Assembly: GCA_016712865.1 (NCBI GenBank)
Contig: JADJQH010000002.1
Span: forward strand, 1,054,001-1,118,000
Origin: Dokdonella sp.
Lineage (GTDB): Bacteria > Pseudomonadota > Gammaproteobacteria > Xanthomonadales > Rhodanobacteraceae
DNA: 64,000 bases
Reading direction: 5' to 3'
A program made the position numbers and the translations under genes. This document shows, in pieces, positions 1 to 9,690 of this stretch; positions within the stretch are counted from its first letter, which is position 1; the number at the start of each line of letters is the position of its first letter. The notes below the pieces were generated by a model. It did not search any database and was not told the origin of the DNA. It worked only from the letters and a program-made list of their open reading frames with translations.

Positions 1-1031
1 CGCATGTCGGTCAGCGTCGGCAACTCAAGCAAGGGCCTCGCCGCATTGCCCAGCAACACCGGCGCGACATGCAGCAGCACTTCGTCCACCAGGCCCGCAG
101 CGAAGAACGCTCCGCACAGGGTCGCACCGGCCTCGACTTGCACTTCGTTGATTTCCCGCTGAGCCAGAAGAGCCAACACCCGGCACAGGTCGAGGCGGCC
201 ATCGCGCAATTCAAGCGCGGCAAGCTCGACCCCGTCAAAGCGTGAATCCGTTGTGCGTGCACCCTCGCCGTGCACAACCAGGGTCGGCACGGATCCATCC
301 AGCACGCGACAGCCGGATGGCGTGCGCAGATGCGTATCCAGCACCACGCGCAGCGGCGCGGGGATTGCCGGCTCCGGCAAGCGCACGGTCAGTTGCGGAT
401 CATCCGCCAGCACCGTGCCGACACCCGTGAGCAAGGCGCAGCTTCGCGCACGCCAATGCTGAACATTGCGCCTGGCCGGCTCGCCCGTGATCCAGTGCGA
501 CTGGCCGTTGGCCAATGCGGTACGCCCGTCCAGACTCATGGCCAGCTTGAGGCGCAACCAGGGGCGTGCGCGTTCGATGCGGGAAAAGAAGCCCCGATTG
601 ATCTCGCGCGCATCGGCATGCATCAGTCCCGCATCCACGCGAATTCCGACAGCGCGCAACTTCGCCAGTCCGCGTCCGTCCACTTCGGCAAACGGATCAC
701 CGTGCGCAATCACCACGCGCGCGACGCCGGCTGCGATCAGGGCGTCGGCGCAGGGCGGCGTGCGTCCGACATGCGCACACGGCTCCAACGTCACATACGC
801 GGTTGCACCCCTCGCCCGTTCGCCCGCCTCGGCCAGGGCCAGTGCTTCGGCGTGCGCTTCACCGGCACGTCGATGCCAGCCGCTGCCGAGAATCTGCGTT
901 CCCTGCGCGATCACGCAGCCGACACGGGGGTTGGGCCGGGTCGTGCACAGACCGCGCGCGGCCAGGCGCAGGGCTTCAGCCATATGTGCGTGATCTGCGG
1001 CGCTGAATGCTGCGCCATGCACGGACATCAT
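1..1031 (-). CDS. ribD: Bifunctional riboflavin deaminase/reductase RibD (C-terminus cut by window edge)
   Basis: RibD deaminates the GTP-derived pyrimidine (2,5-diamino-6-ribosylamino form) and then reduces its ribose, two early steps of riboflavin synthesis in the cytoplasm. About 343 residues are visible. The N-terminal cytidine-deaminase-like domain carries the zinc motif HAEALAL near residue 60 and [11 protein letters not shown] near residue 90. The reductase domain follows ([16 protein letters not shown] near residue 165) and runs off the window. The start chosen is the ATG at 1031, whose ATGA overlaps the nrdR stop, so the two genes are translationally coupled. The nrdR-ribD order is common in gammaproteobacteria. 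Confidence 0.95.
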   Translation of the reverse strand, partial: MMSVHGAAFSAADHAHMAEALRLAARGLCTTRPNPRVGCVIAQGTQILGSGWHRRAGEAHAEALALAEAGERARGATAYVTLEPCAHVGRTPPCADALIAAGVARVVIAHGDPFAEVDGRGLAKLRAVGIRVDAGLMHADAREINRGFFSRIERARPWLRLKLAMSLDGRTALANGQSHWITGEPARRNVQHWRARSCALLTGVGTVLADDPQLTVRLPEPAIPAPLRVVLDTHLRTPSGCRVLDGSVPTLVVHGEGARTTDSRFDGVELAALELRDGRLDLCRVLALLAQREINEVQVEAGATLCGAFFAAGLVDEVLLHVAPVLLGNAARPLLELPTLTDM

Positions 1032-1543
1032 TTGCCCCGCGATCTGGGCTCTTCACCCAACAAGGGCAACTGCATGCCTTCAAGCGCGGGAAGATCGCGC
1101 TCGAGTTTCTCGATTTCCTCGCGGAATGCCTGCACGTCCTCGAAGCTGCGGTAGACAGAGGCAAAGCGCACGTAGGCCACCTGGTCGAGCTTTTTCAACT
1201 CGCGCATGACCAGCTCACCAATACGCAGCGAGGCCATTTCCCGCTCGCCGCTGCGCCTGAGCTCGTCAATCACGTTGCGCACGGCGGTGTCGATCTGTTC
1301 ACTGGCCACCGGTCGCTTCTGCAAGGCGCGATGAAAGCTGGTACGCAGCTTGCGCTCATCGAAGGCCTCCCTGCGACTGTCGCTCTTGACCACCGCGGGC
1401 AGCTTGAGCTCGGCCGTCTCGAAGGTGTTGAAGCGTTCGCCGCAGTGCTCGCACCCGCGCCGGCGCCGGATGGTTGCGCCATCCTCGGACACGCGCGAAT
1501 CGATCACGCGGGTGTCTTCATGCTGGCAGAAGGGGCAGTGCAT
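1028..1543 (-). CDS. nrdR: Transcriptional repressor NrdR
   Basis: NrdR represses ribonucleotide reductase genes by binding NrdR boxes in response to ATP/dATP. The protein has 171 residues, slightly longer than the usual 150-160. The N-terminal zinc ribbon is complete ([15 protein letters not shown], then CEHCGERF), and the ATP-cone domain covers about residues 49-139. It lies between glyA and ribD, overlapping ribD by 4 bp. A heptad-repeat palindrome sits just upstream, so transcription may be separate from glyA. Confidence 0.97.
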   Translation of the reverse strand: MHCPFCQHEDTRVIDSRVSEDGATIRRRRGCEHCGERFNTFETAELKLPAVVKSDSRREAFDERKLRTSFHRALQKRPVASEQIDTAVRNVIDELRRSGEREMASLRIGELVMRELKKLDQVAYVRFASVYRSFEDVQAFREEIEKLERDLPALEGMQLPLLGEEPRSRGK

Positions 1544-1551
1544 TTAGAAGG

Positions 1552-1687
1552 CCGGGAATAGAGAATAGAGAATCGGGAATAGTATGAAAACCGGGAATCG
1601 GGAATGGGGAATTGGGAATGGGTGAAAAGCGACATGGCGCGGGAACCAGGCTTCTACTATTCCCGATTCTCTATTCTCTATTCCCGG
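1552..1687. repeat. Heptad-repeat palindrome between glyA and nrdR
   Basis: Two 31-bp arms, 1552-1582 and 1657-1687, are perfect reverse complements. They are built from 7-bp units of the GGGAATA/GAGAATA/GAGAATC type, and further GGGAATG units fill the loop. The right arm ends 4 bp from the glyA stop, so the transcript could fold into a long hairpin there. Related heptad tracts occur at about 38.3 and 42.8 kb in this window. Confidence 0.8.
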
Positions 1688-1691
1688 CCCT

Positions 1692-2945
1692 TCAGGCATA
1701 CACCGGATACTTCCTGCACTGCGCGGCCACCTTTTCGCGGGTTGCCGCAATCACCTTTTCGTCATTGGGCGCATCCAGCACGTCGGCCATCCAGCCGGCG
1801 AGATCAACGCAATCCTGCTCGCCATAGCCACGCGTGGTCACGGCCGGTGTACCGATGCGCAGGCCCGAGGTGATGAACGGCGAGCGCGGATCATTCGGCA
1901 CCGCGTTCTTGTTGACCGTGATGTGCGCCTTGCCGAGCGCGGCTTCGGCATCCTTGCCGCTGGTATCGCGACCGATCAGGTCGATCAGCATCAGGTGATT
2001 CTCGGTGCCGCCGGAAACGATCTTGTAGCCGCGCGCAATCAGGGTGCGCGCCATGGCCTTGGCATTGACCACGACCTGCTGCTGGTAGGTCGTGAACTCC
2101 GGCTGCAGGGCTTCGAGGAAGGCCACCGCCTTGGCCGCAATCACGTGCATGAGTGGCCCACCCTGGATACCGGGGAACACGATGGATTGCAGCTTCTTCT
2201 CGATGGCTTCGTCGAGCCCCTTGGCGATCACGAAACCACCGCGCGGACCACGCAGGGTCTTGTGCGTGGTCGAAGCCACCACATGCGCGTGGTTGATCGG
2301 ATTCGGATACACGCCAGCGGCAATCAGGCCGGCCACATGCGCCATGTCGACGAAGAAATACGCGCCGACCTTGTCGGCAATCGCGCGCATGCGCGCCCAA
2401 TCGACCACCTGCGAATAGGCACTGAAGCCGCCGACCAGCATCTTGGGCTTGTGCTCCAGCGCGAGGCGCTCGACCTCGTCATAGTTGATCAAACCCTGTT
2501 CGGTGACGCCATACTGCACGGCCTTGAACAGCTTGCCGGAGACATTGACCTTGGCGCCGTGGGTCAGGTGGCCGCCATGGGCCAGGCTCATGCCGAGAAT
2601 GGTGTCGCCCGGCTCCAGCAGCGCCAGATACACCGCCTGGTTGGCTTGCGAGCCGGAGTGCGGTTGCACGTTGGCGTAATCGGCGCCAAACAACTTCTTG
2701 ATGCGCTCAATGGCCAGACGCTCGGCCACATCCACGTATTCGCAGCCGCCGTAGTAGCGCTTGCCCGGATAGCCTTCCGCGTACTTGTTGGTCAGTACCG
2801 AGCCTTGGGCCTCCAGCACACGCGGGCTGGCGTAGTTTTCCGAGGCGATCAGCTCGACATGGTCCTCCTGGCGCCCGGCCTCGGCCGTGATCGCGCCCGC
2901 CAGTTCCGGATCAAACCCTTCGATACGCATGGTCTTGGGAAACAT
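1692..2945 (-). CDS. glyA: Serine hydroxymethyltransferase
   Basis: GlyA is a PLP enzyme that interconverts serine plus tetrahydrofolate with glycine plus 5,10-methylene-THF, the main one-carbon source. The chosen start at 2945 gives 417 residues, the normal family length. A longer reading from 3038 adds an unconserved 31-residue extension. The PLP lysine is visible in [12 protein letters not shown] near residue 230, and the substrate/PLP-binding [11 protein letters not shown] and [17 protein letters not shown] are intact. It follows rimI by about 105 bp on the same strand. Confidence 0.97.
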   Translation of the reverse strand: MFPKTMRIEGFDPELAGAITAEAGRQEDHVELIASENYASPRVLEAQGSVLTNKYAEGYPGKRYYGGCEYVDVAERLAIERIKKLFGADYANVQPHSGSQANQAVYLALLEPGDTILGMSLAHGGHLTHGAKVNVSGKLFKAVQYGVTEQGLINYDEVERLALEHKPKMLVGGFSAYSQVVDWARMRAIADKVGAYFFVDMAHVAGLIAAGVYPNPINHAHVVASTTHKTLRGPRGGFVIAKGLDEAIEKKLQSIVFPGIQGGPLMHVIAAKAVAFLEALQPEFTTYQQQVVVNAKAMARTLIARGYKIVSGGTENHLMLIDLIGRDTSGKDAEAALGKAHITVNKNAVPNDPRSPFITSGLRIGTPAVTTRGYGEQDCVDLAGWMADVLDAPNDEKVIAATREKVAAQCRKYPVYA

Positions 2946-3050
2946 CGACGCACTCTCGGCAGCCAGAATGGGATTGCGCAGTTTACCGCGTTGCAGCACG
3001 GCAAGGGGGCGCAGGGGATCGGAGCCCGCGCCCGGCACGGCGGCACAGGA

Positions 3051-3527
3051 CTACTCGGGCGAGAGCAATTCCATGGCCATGACCAGCGCGTCCTCGCGCG
3101 ATCGCGCGGCCGGGTAGTAATTGGGGCGCCTGCCGATTTCGTTGAACCCGACATCGTGATAGAGCGCGATGGCGGTCTTGTTGGACGGGCGAACCTCAAG
3201 GTAGGCGCGTTCCACGCGATGCCAGCGCGCCAGGTCGAGCAGGCGCATCAGTACGCGGCGCCCGTGGCCCCTGCCCTGCTCGGCGGGTGCCACGCAGATG
3301 TTGAGTACATGCGCTTCGCCGGCGGCAACCGAGAGCACGCCATAGGCAATGACTTCGGCGGAACGCTCCAGCACCCAGCATTCATAACCGGCCGAAAGGC
3401 AATCGCGAAAGATGGCGTAAGTCCAGGGAAACGGATAGGCGCTCAGTTCAATGCGGGCCACCGATTCCAGATCGGCCGCGCGCATGGCGCGGAAACTGGA
3501 GAGGGGCTCCTGGAGATTGGCGACCAT
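3051..3527 (-). CDS. rimI: Ribosomal-protein-alanine N-acetyltransferase RimI
   Basis: RimI is a GNAT enzyme that acetylates the N-terminal alanine of ribosomal protein S18. The 158 residues include the family start RAADLESVARIE, the acetyl-CoA loop QGRGHGRRVL, and the C-terminal ALYHDVGFNEIGRRPNYY motif typical of RimI. It follows a probable holD by about 10 bp, matching the holD-rimI order of enterobacteria. No unusual substitutions are apparent. Confidence 0.93.
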   Translation of the reverse strand: MVANLQEPLSSFRAMRAADLESVARIELSAYPFPWTYAIFRDCLSAGYECWVLERSAEVIAYGVLSVAAGEAHVLNICVAPAEQGRGHGRRVLMRLLDLARWHRVERAYLEVRPSNKTAIALYHDVGFNEIGRRPNYYPAARSREDALVMAMELLSPE

Positions 3528-3537
3528 GGCGCCTGGC

Positions 3538-4017
3538 TCAATAAGGCCGTGTGCCTAGCAAGCGGGAAATGCGCTTGAGCTCACCCCACAGCGCACGCCG
3601 GGCTTCAACGCTGCACATCAACTCCCGGGCAGGCGCACCGATCACCCAATGCAGGCGGCCCTGTTCCTTGGAGTCGAGCCCCTCACTCAGGCTGCGCGCA
3701 TGCGCCTCACCCAGAACCACCAGGCCCGCGGCCTGGCGCAGTGATTGCCGATCATCGGCCACGCACAGGCGCGAGGCCACACCCAACCATTTCAGCGTCG
3801 CCAGCACATCCCGGGACCAACGCGCGCCTTCGCTGGCACCGATCACGAGCACTTCGCGGAATTCTCCGGTACTGCGCGGTGGAGATGCCTGCGAAGCAGC
3901 GCAAGCAGGTTCCGCGGCCGCGCTCGCCGGTGCTTGCATGGCCAAGTTGGCTAGCCGCGGCTCGTAGACATCGATGCCCATTTCCGCCAGCAAGCGCAGG
4001 CTGCGTTCATCGAGCAT
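3538..4017 (-). CDS. holD: Probable DNA polymerase III psi subunit (HolD-like)
   Basis: The 159-residue product is weakly conserved and was identified mainly by context plus short HolD-like signatures. The N-terminal RSLRLLAEMGIDVYEPR resembles the chi/clamp-loader binding helix, and the C-terminal RRALWGELKRI resembles the E. coli ALWQQI segment. A low-complexity Ala/Ser linker covers residues 35-50. HolD joins chi to the clamp loader tau/gamma complex. The start at 4017 overlaps the upstream lipoprotein gene by 11 bp, and an alternative start at 4092 adds 25 unconserved residues. If not HolD, it is an unknown small cytoplasmic protein. Confidence 0.6.
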   Translation of the reverse strand: MLDERSLRLLAEMGIDVYEPRLANLAMQAPASAAAEPACAASQASPPRSTGEFREVLVIGASEGARWSRDVLATLKWLGVASRLCVADDRQSLRQAAGLVVLGEAHARSLSEGLDSKEQGRLHWVIGAPARELMCSVEARRALWGELKRISRLLGTRPY

Positions 4018-4621
4018 GTTCGCGCACCTCGCTTTGCAGGAGATCGCCATGAAAACTGGCAAAGATCTCGTCGACAGCCACCGAAAGCGCATCCACCGTG
4101 GAGATCAACCGGCTGTCCGCTGCGGGCGCGTCGGCGTGATAGATCTCGTCCAACTGCGGAGTTCCGTCAGGACGATCAACGCGCATGCGCAAGGCAACGC
4201 TGGCGATGGAACCGCCGTCGGGCGCCGGCACGCGCTCGAAACGCAGGATGGTTCCGCTGATGCGCAAGGCCGCCTGGCTGGCCGGCAAGGCATCGATGAC
4301 CAATGGACTGATCGACGCGGCATCCAGCATCCGCTTCAGGCGTCTTTGCAACTGGCGCGTGGGTGGGTCCGTCCACAGCTGGTAATGGTACTGGCGCAGT
4401 TCACGCGCCTCCGGATCCAGCGCATAGATCAGGGCACGGTCGGCGTACAGGCCATCCGCGGCAAACAGGTTGACCACGATCGGCGTGCGAAACGGGGCCG
4501 CCTCGCTGACCGGCAGCGCGGCCGGCTTGGCCATCTGGAAAAAGGTGTGGTCCGGCGCGCCGGGAACATTGCCACACGCCGCCAGCACCAGCGCCAGGAA
4601 GAAAGGGAAAACCGTTTTCAT
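4007..4621 (-). CDS. ABC-transport auxiliary lipoprotein (PqiC/LetC-like)
   Basis: The 204-residue protein starts with a lipoprotein signal ending in the lipobox LVLAAC, with the acylated Cys near residue 16. The rest fits the ABC_trans_aux family (PF03886), periplasmic lipoproteins associated with MCE transport systems such as PqiC. It is the last transport gene of the mla-like operon, and its start overlaps the MCE gene stop by 4 bp (ATGA). Its place downstream of MCE suggests an outer-membrane partner for phospholipid delivery. Direction and substrate are inferred from the family only. Confidence 0.85.
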   Translation of the reverse strand: MKTVFPFFLALVLAACGNVPGAPDHTFFQMAKPAALPVSEAAPFRTPIVVNLFAADGLYADRALIYALDPEARELRQYHYQLWTDPPTRQLQRRLKRMLDAASISPLVIDALPASQAALRISGTILRFERVPAPDGGSIASVALRMRVDRPDGTPQLDEIYHADAPAADSRLISTVDALSVAVDEIFASFHGDLLQSEVREHAR

Positions 4622-5544
4622 GGCGCGTCATCCTCCAGCTTGTCGGGCTCCGGCGAACGCAGCAATTGGCCCGGATTGCGCCGAATCTCGCGACTGAACT
4701 CGTCGAGGTTGCGCGTGGCGGATTCCAGATGATGGGTGATCACATCCATGCGGCTGGAAAGGCTCGCCATGACCGTGGCCAGGTCGGTGGTCGCGCTGCG
4801 GATATCGCCACGGTTTTCACGCGCGATGTCGGCCAGTTCGCTGATGGCCTGGTCAACGGTCTTGCGCGTTTCACGCAGTTCGCCACTCAAGCCCTGCACG
4901 TTGCCGAGGATGGCGGCCACGGCTGCGCGGTTTTCCGGTTTGAGCAGATCATCCATTGCCGTCGATGCGCTGTTGAGCTTGTCGAGCAGGGCCTGGGCCT
5001 GGCCAAGGATCTCCGGTGCGTTGTCATCCAGGGCACCGGTGATTGATTCCACGCGCAAGGAAAGCTGCTTGACCATGGGCGTGATCTGGTCACGGGTCAG
5101 GTTGGATACCTCGCCCGCCAACTCGCTGAAGGCGGCAAACACATCCGCCGACTCGGCCGAGCGGATTTCCGCGCCCGCCGCCAGCATTTCGCGGCTGGCT
5201 CCTTCCTTGATGCCGATCGACATGTCGGCCAGCAAGCCGCTGGATTGCAGGTGCGCCACGCTGTCCTTGGGAATCTGCCAGTCGCGCTTGACCACCAGGG
5301 TGACCTTGTAGCGGGTTCCCGCTGCGCTGCGCTGCGGCTGGATCGCGCCGACATCGCCGATGCGATAGCCCTCGTAGAAAACCGGTGCGCCGTAGCGCAG
5401 GCCAGTGACATTGCGGTACTGAACAAGATACTCGGAGGCCGGTCCGCTGCGTCCGGTGATGAGGGCGAGGCCAACCAGCAGCACCACCAGGGCCACGGCC
5501 ACAACCGCACCCACAAGCGTGTAATTGACCGTGTCACGTTTCAC
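4618..5544 (-). CDS. mlaD: MCE-domain periplasmic lipid-binding protein (MlaD family)
   Basis: The 308-residue protein has an N-terminal membrane anchor (residues about 9-30, VGAVVAVALVVLLVGLALI). One MCE domain follows at about residues 38-115, with the typical GLRYGAPVFYEGYRIGDVG. A long amphipathic helical tail covers about residues 130-290. MCE proteins form hexameric rings that carry phospholipids between membranes. It is longer than E. coli MlaD (about 180 aa), which suits the PqiB/Ttg2-like long-tail type. It sits about 55 bp after the ATPase gene. Confidence 0.92.
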   Translation of the reverse strand: MKRDTVNYTLVGAVVAVALVVLLVGLALITGRSGPASEYLVQYRNVTGLRYGAPVFYEGYRIGDVGAIQPQRSAAGTRYKVTLVVKRDWQIPKDSVAHLQSSGLLADMSIGIKEGASREMLAAGAEIRSAESADVFAAFSELAGEVSNLTRDQITPMVKQLSLRVESITGALDDNAPEILGQAQALLDKLNSASTAMDDLLKPENRAAVAAILGNVQGLSGELRETRKTVDQAISELADIARENRGDIRSATTDLATVMASLSSRMDVITHHLESATRNLDEFSREIRRNPGQLLRSPEPDKLEDDAP

Positions 5545-5599
5545 GTCTTGATCCCCTCAATCCAAGCCCGATTGTATGTATGTCGGATGCGCGGCCGCC

Positions 5600-6400
5600 T
5601 CATGCATCTTCCCCGATCAGCCTGCGCAAGTACTCGTCGGCATCGATCTGCACGTCACGCGGGCGCCGGTTGAGCAGATCCTGGATGCGTTCGTTGTCGG
5701 CGGCGCGCACCTCGGCGGTGCTGCCGGTCATCAGCACCTTGCCCTGGTCGAGCACGGTGATGCTGTCGGCGATCTTGAAGGCACTTTCCAGCTCATGGGT
5801 GACCACCACGATGGTCATGCGCAAGGCATCGCGCAGACGCAGGATCAATTCATCCAGCTCTGCCGAAACCACCGGGTCCAGACCCGCCGATGGTTCATCG
5901 AAAAACAGCAGGCGCGGATCCATGACGATCGCACGCGCCAGCGCGGCGCGCTTGACCATGCCACCGGAAAGCTGGCTCGGCATGAGGTCCTGGAAGCCAC
6001 CCAGGTTGACCACTTCGAGCTTGATGCCGGTCATGATGCGGATGGTTTGTTCATCCAGGCGGGTGTGCTCGCGCAAGGGCAAGGCCACGTTGTCGCCCAC
6101 CGTCATGGACGTCAACAGGGCGCCGCCCTGGAACGAAACCCCGATGCGCTTGCGCACATCGAGCTTTTCGCGCTCGCTGGCACGGGCCATATCCACGCCG
6201 AACAACGTGACCGTGCCACCCGCCGGCCGATTGAGGCCCAGCATGTGCCTGAGCAAGGTGCTCTTGCCGGAACCCGAGCCGCCCATGATCACGCGGATTT
6301 CGCCGGCATTCACGCGGAAGTCCACGCCATGCAGGATGCGCCGACGGCCGTACCAGGCCTCCAGCTTTTCGACTTCGATCAGGGGCGTCGGCGTGTTCAT
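5600..6400 (-). CDS. mlaF: ABC transporter ATPase of the Mla-type lipid transporter
   Basis: The protein has 266 residues. Walker A is GGSGSGKST near residue 40, the signature is LSGGM near 145, Walker B is LLFFDEP near 165, and the switch His is VVTHELESAF near 200. The LSGGM form and C-terminal extension are typical of MlaF, which powers phospholipid transport with MlaE, MlaB and MlaD. Upstream lies an abnormal homopolymer tract of about 415 bp where the mlaE-mlaF junction should be, while the coding sequence itself looks intact. Confidence 0.95.
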   Translation of the reverse strand: MNTPTPLIEVEKLEAWYGRRRILHGVDFRVNAGEIRVIMGGSGSGKSTLLRHMLGLNRPAGGTVTLFGVDMARASEREKLDVRKRIGVSFQGGALLTSMTVGDNVALPLREHTRLDEQTIRIMTGIKLEVVNLGGFQDLMPSQLSGGMVKRAALARAIVMDPRLLFFDEPSAGLDPVVSAELDELILRLRDALRMTIVVVTHELESAFKIADSITVLDQGKVLMTGSTAEVRAADNERIQDLLNRRPRDVQIDADEYLRRLIGEDA

Positions 6401-6426
6401 GCGTTAGCGTCCGAGGGCGGCGAAAC

Positions 6427-6843
<417 letters not shown>

Positions 6844-6850
6844 CTGGACT

Positions 6851-7648
6851 TCATCGATTCAGGAAGAACGAGAAGATCATGTCGGCAACGATGATCCAGC
6901 AAATGGAAACCACCACGGCGCGCGTGGTCGCGCGACCCACGCCTTCCGCGCCCCCGGTGACCGAAAAGCCCGTGCTGACTCCGATCAGGGTGATCAGCAG
7001 GGCGAACACGGCGCTCTTGGCGATACCCTGCCCGACATCACCCGGGGTCAGCAGCGACAGGGTCTGCAACATGTAGGCGGTGGGCGTCAGGTTCAGCGAA
7101 GGCGCGCTGTAAAGCGCGGCCCCGAAGATGGCCACGGCATCGGCCAGAACAGTCAGCAGCGGCAGCATCACCAGCATCGCGATCAAGGCCGGTGCAACCA
7201 GATAACGAACCGGATCAATGCCGATCACCGCCAACGCATCGACTTCCTGGGAAACGGTCATGGAACCGATGCGTGCGGCCAATGCGGATCCGGAACGCCC
7301 GGCGACCAGGATGGCGGTGATCAGGGCACCGAACTCGCGGGTCACCGACTTGGCCACCGCGATCACCACCTGCGACTGCGCGCCGAATTCACTGAGCGCT
7401 GCAACGAACTGGATGCCGAGCATGATGCCGACGGTAAACGCCAGCAGGCAGACGATGGGCAGGGCGTCGACGCCGAACTGGCGCATCTGCTCGAACACCG
7501 CACGCAAGCGCAAGGGTTGGCCCACGCGCCAACCAAACAGGGCCAGACGCAACGCATCGACCAGCAACATCGCGGCATAACCCATGCCAGCCAGGGCCGC
7601 AACGGCGCTGCGCCCCAATTGCGCCAAGGGGCGCGTCAGGGCTTCCAC
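6851..7648 (-). CDS. mlaE: ABC transporter permease, MlaE family
   Basis: The 265-residue inner-membrane permease has about five to six hydrophobic segments and the MlaE hallmark region (RSGSALAARIGSM near residue 145, then QEVDALAVIGIDPVRYLVAP). It forms the membrane core of the phospholipid transporter with the ATPase at 5600-6400. Its start lies inside the end of the STAS gene (13-bp overlap), so translation of the two is probably coupled. The C-terminus, ending IFSFFLNR, looks complete although the artefact tract starts just after it. Confidence 0.95.
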   Translation of the reverse strand: MEALTRPLAQLGRSAVAALAGMGYAAMLLVDALRLALFGWRVGQPLRLRAVFEQMRQFGVDALPIVCLLAFTVGIMLGIQFVAALSEFGAQSQVVIAVAKSVTREFGALITAILVAGRSGSALAARIGSMTVSQEVDALAVIGIDPVRYLVAPALIAMLVMLPLLTVLADAVAIFGAALYSAPSLNLTPTAYMLQTLSLLTPGDVGQGIAKSAVFALLITLIGVSTGFSVTGGAEGVGRATTRAVVVSICWIIVADMIFSFFLNR

Positions 7649-7992
7649 ACCGGCACACTCGCCGCATCGGGAATGGCGCTGGCGTCCGCCACGATCGGCA
7701 GTACCCTGTCCAGCCGCGCCAATTCGAGTACGGAGCGCACCGACGTGCTGACCGCGACCAGGGCAAATCCGCCCTGCTTCGTGCGCGCGTTCTGGAAACC
7801 TTCCACCAATGCGGCAATGCCCGATGAATCGATGTAGCTGACCTCGCTGAGCACCACGCCCACCTTGCGGCTGAGCTTTTGCGCATCGAGCACGGCTTCA
7901 CGCACCTGCTGTGACCAGGACAGATCCACCTCTCCGCGCAGACGGATGAGGGTCAACTCGGCCGAACTCTCTTTTTCAATCCCGTTGTTCAT
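7636..7992 (-). CDS. STAS-domain protein, MlaB-like / anti-sigma-antagonist-like
   Basis: The 118-residue single STAS domain has the motif SYIDSSGIAALVEG near residue 55. Ser occupies the site that is phosphorylated in SpoIIAA-type antagonists and that is Thr52 in E. coli MlaB. MlaB binds MlaF and is needed for transporter activity; SpoIIAA-like proteins are controlled by phosphorylation. The ATG at 7992 was chosen because its ATGA overlaps the stop of the PP2C/HATPase gene. At the other end it overlaps mlaE by 13 bp. The neighbours therefore support both readings at once: a transporter subunit and a phospho-switch substrate. Confidence 0.88.
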   Translation of the reverse strand: MNNGIEKESSAELTLIRLRGEVDLSWSQQVREAVLDAQKLSRKVGVVLSEVSYIDSSGIAALVEGFQNARTKQGGFALVAVSTSVRSVLELARLDRVLPIVADASAIPDAASVPVWKP

Positions 7993-9686
7993 TCCCGTAT
8001 TTCCCCGACTTGGCCGCGATCGCCGATGCGCTTGCGCATGGTCAGCCGGTTGCCGCACCCGCACGGCAAACCGCACAAGCTCCATTCATCCATGACCTGT
8101 TCCATCAACGCAACCCCCAGACCACCGGAGCGGCATTCGCCCAGTGGCTTGGCCTTGATGGTTTCCGGGTCCACCGCCGGCGCCGTATCGGAAATGACGA
8201 ATTCCAGTGCCGCGCCATCGCGACTGACGCGCAGGTCGATATCACCACTCTGCCCCGGCCCATAGGCATGCCGGATGACGTTGCAACATGCCTCATCCAC
8301 CACCAGGACCAGTTGGTCACGCAACGCGCTTTCCACACCTGCGTCGTCCAGCGCGCTGCGCAAGCGGTTGCGGATATCGCGCATTTGCTCGGCCTGTGCC
8401 GGGAAACGCCGCTTGAGCAGCACTTCCGGCCCCTGCACCTGCATGCGCTCGACAAGCAGCAAGGTTGTATCGTCGACCAGGCGCAGGTGCTTCAGCTCGG
8501 TCACCATGCCGCGCAGTCGCGGTTCGGCAGAGGCACCGGCGTGACGCTGGATCAACGCGCGCACACCTTCCGATCCAATCGTCTGACGCTCGGCGTCGCG
8601 CACGTCGGTCAAACCATCGGAAAAACAATAAAGGGACGCACCGCGCAGGTCGATGCGGCTGGCCTCGAAGCTCATGCCCGGCAGGATTCCGAGCGGCGCG
8701 CCACCGGACAGGTATTCGGTGAACTCGCCGTCCTTGTAGCGCAGGGCGGGCGGGAATCCCGCAGCGGCAATTTCCACCCGCTCGCCGTTGCGGTCGCACT
8801 TGCCAACCAGGGCGCAGACGAAGCGACCTTCCAGACTGGTCTGGCACAGCTCCTCGTTGACTCGCGCCAACCATTCCGACGGTGGTGTGCCTTCCTTGCC
8901 GACCCAGCGCAACAAGGAGGCCGCGCGCACCATCAGCAGCGCCGCATCCAGACCCTTGCCGGAAACATCGCCAATGACAAAGCCGATGCGGCCATCGGCC
9001 AGGTCGAAATAATCGTAGAAGTCGCCCGAGATCTCGTGCGCCGGCAGGTTCATGCCGAGCAGGGGGAAACCGTCACGGCGACGTTTGGGCAGCAGCGATT
9101 TCTGCATGCGCCGGGCGAGGTCGAATTCGCGCTTCATGCGCGCCTGCTGGACCAGCTCGTGCGCCATGCGCGCATTGTTGATGGCCAGCGAAGTCGGTGC
9201 GGCCACCAGGCGCAGGATCTCTGCATCCTCGGCGCTGAAGGTACCACCACTGCGTTTGTTGACCACCTCAAGCGCGCCGATGGGACCGTTGGCGGTGGAC
9301 AGCGGAGCGCACAGCAAGCTGCGCGTGATGAAGCCGGTATCGCTGTCGTTGCTGCGGTCCACGCGTTCATCGCTGGCGGCATCGGCCACGATCTGGCTGG
9401 CATTTTCGGCGACGCAACGGCCGACCACGCCTTGCCCGAGCGGAATGCGCAGCCCGGCAATATCGATCGGCCCCACGCAGACGCGGCATTCCAGCATGCC
9501 TTCGCCCTCGGTGAGGAGGAACAGCGAGGCAGCCTCGGCATCCATGAATTCGGCAATGCGCCTGACCGCCTCGCTCAAGGTCTGGCGCAAGTCCAGGGAG
9601 ACGGCAAGGGCGGCGGAAAGATCGGCCAGAAAGACCAGGGCCCGCGCTTCGCTGTGGGCAGCCAGGCGAGCTTGCACGGCTGCCAT
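7989..9686 (-). CDS. GAF-PP2C-HATPase partner-switching regulator (RsbU/RsbW-like fusion)
   Basis: The 565-residue protein has three modules. A GAF sensor domain covers about residues 20-175. A SpoIIE-type PP2C phosphatase covers about 205-412, with GDFYDYF (221-227), GDVSGKG (239-245), SDGLTD (356-361) and a final DD (405-406). An RsbW-like HATPase covers about 425-550, with N-box EACCN (465-469) and G-box SGGLGVALMEQ (520-530). The same chain could thus both dephosphorylate and phosphorylate a STAS partner. It starts 4 bp after pssA, and its stop overlaps the STAS gene. No transmembrane segment is seen. Confidence 0.9.
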   Translation of the reverse strand: MAAVQARLAAHSEARALVFLADLSAALAVSLDLRQTLSEAVRRIAEFMDAEAASLFLLTEGEGMLECRVCVGPIDIAGLRIPLGQGVVGRCVAENASQIVADAASDERVDRSNDSDTGFITRSLLCAPLSTANGPIGALEVVNKRSGGTFSAEDAEILRLVAAPTSLAINNARMAHELVQQARMKREFDLARRMQKSLLPKRRRDGFPLLGMNLPAHEISGDFYDYFDLADGRIGFVIGDVSGKGLDAALLMVRAASLLRWVGKEGTPPSEWLARVNEELCQTSLEGRFVCALVGKCDRNGERVEIAAAGFPPALRYKDGEFTEYLSGGAPLGILPGMSFEASRIDLRGASLYCFSDGLTDVRDAERQTIGSEGVRALIQRHAGASAEPRLRGMVTELKHLRLVDDTTLLLVERMQVQGPEVLLKRRFPAQAEQMRDIRNRLRSALDDAGVESALRDQLVLVVDEACCNVIRHAYGPGQSGDIDLRVSRDGAALEFVISDTAPAVDPETIKAKPLGECRSGGLGVALMEQVMDEWSLCGLPCGCGNRLTMRKRIGDRGQVGEIRE

Positions 9687-9690
9687 CCGC

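Noticed and set aside
1923-3578. 551-residue plus-strand frame over glyA and rimI
   Set aside because: Antisense shadow of conserved genes caused by high GC.
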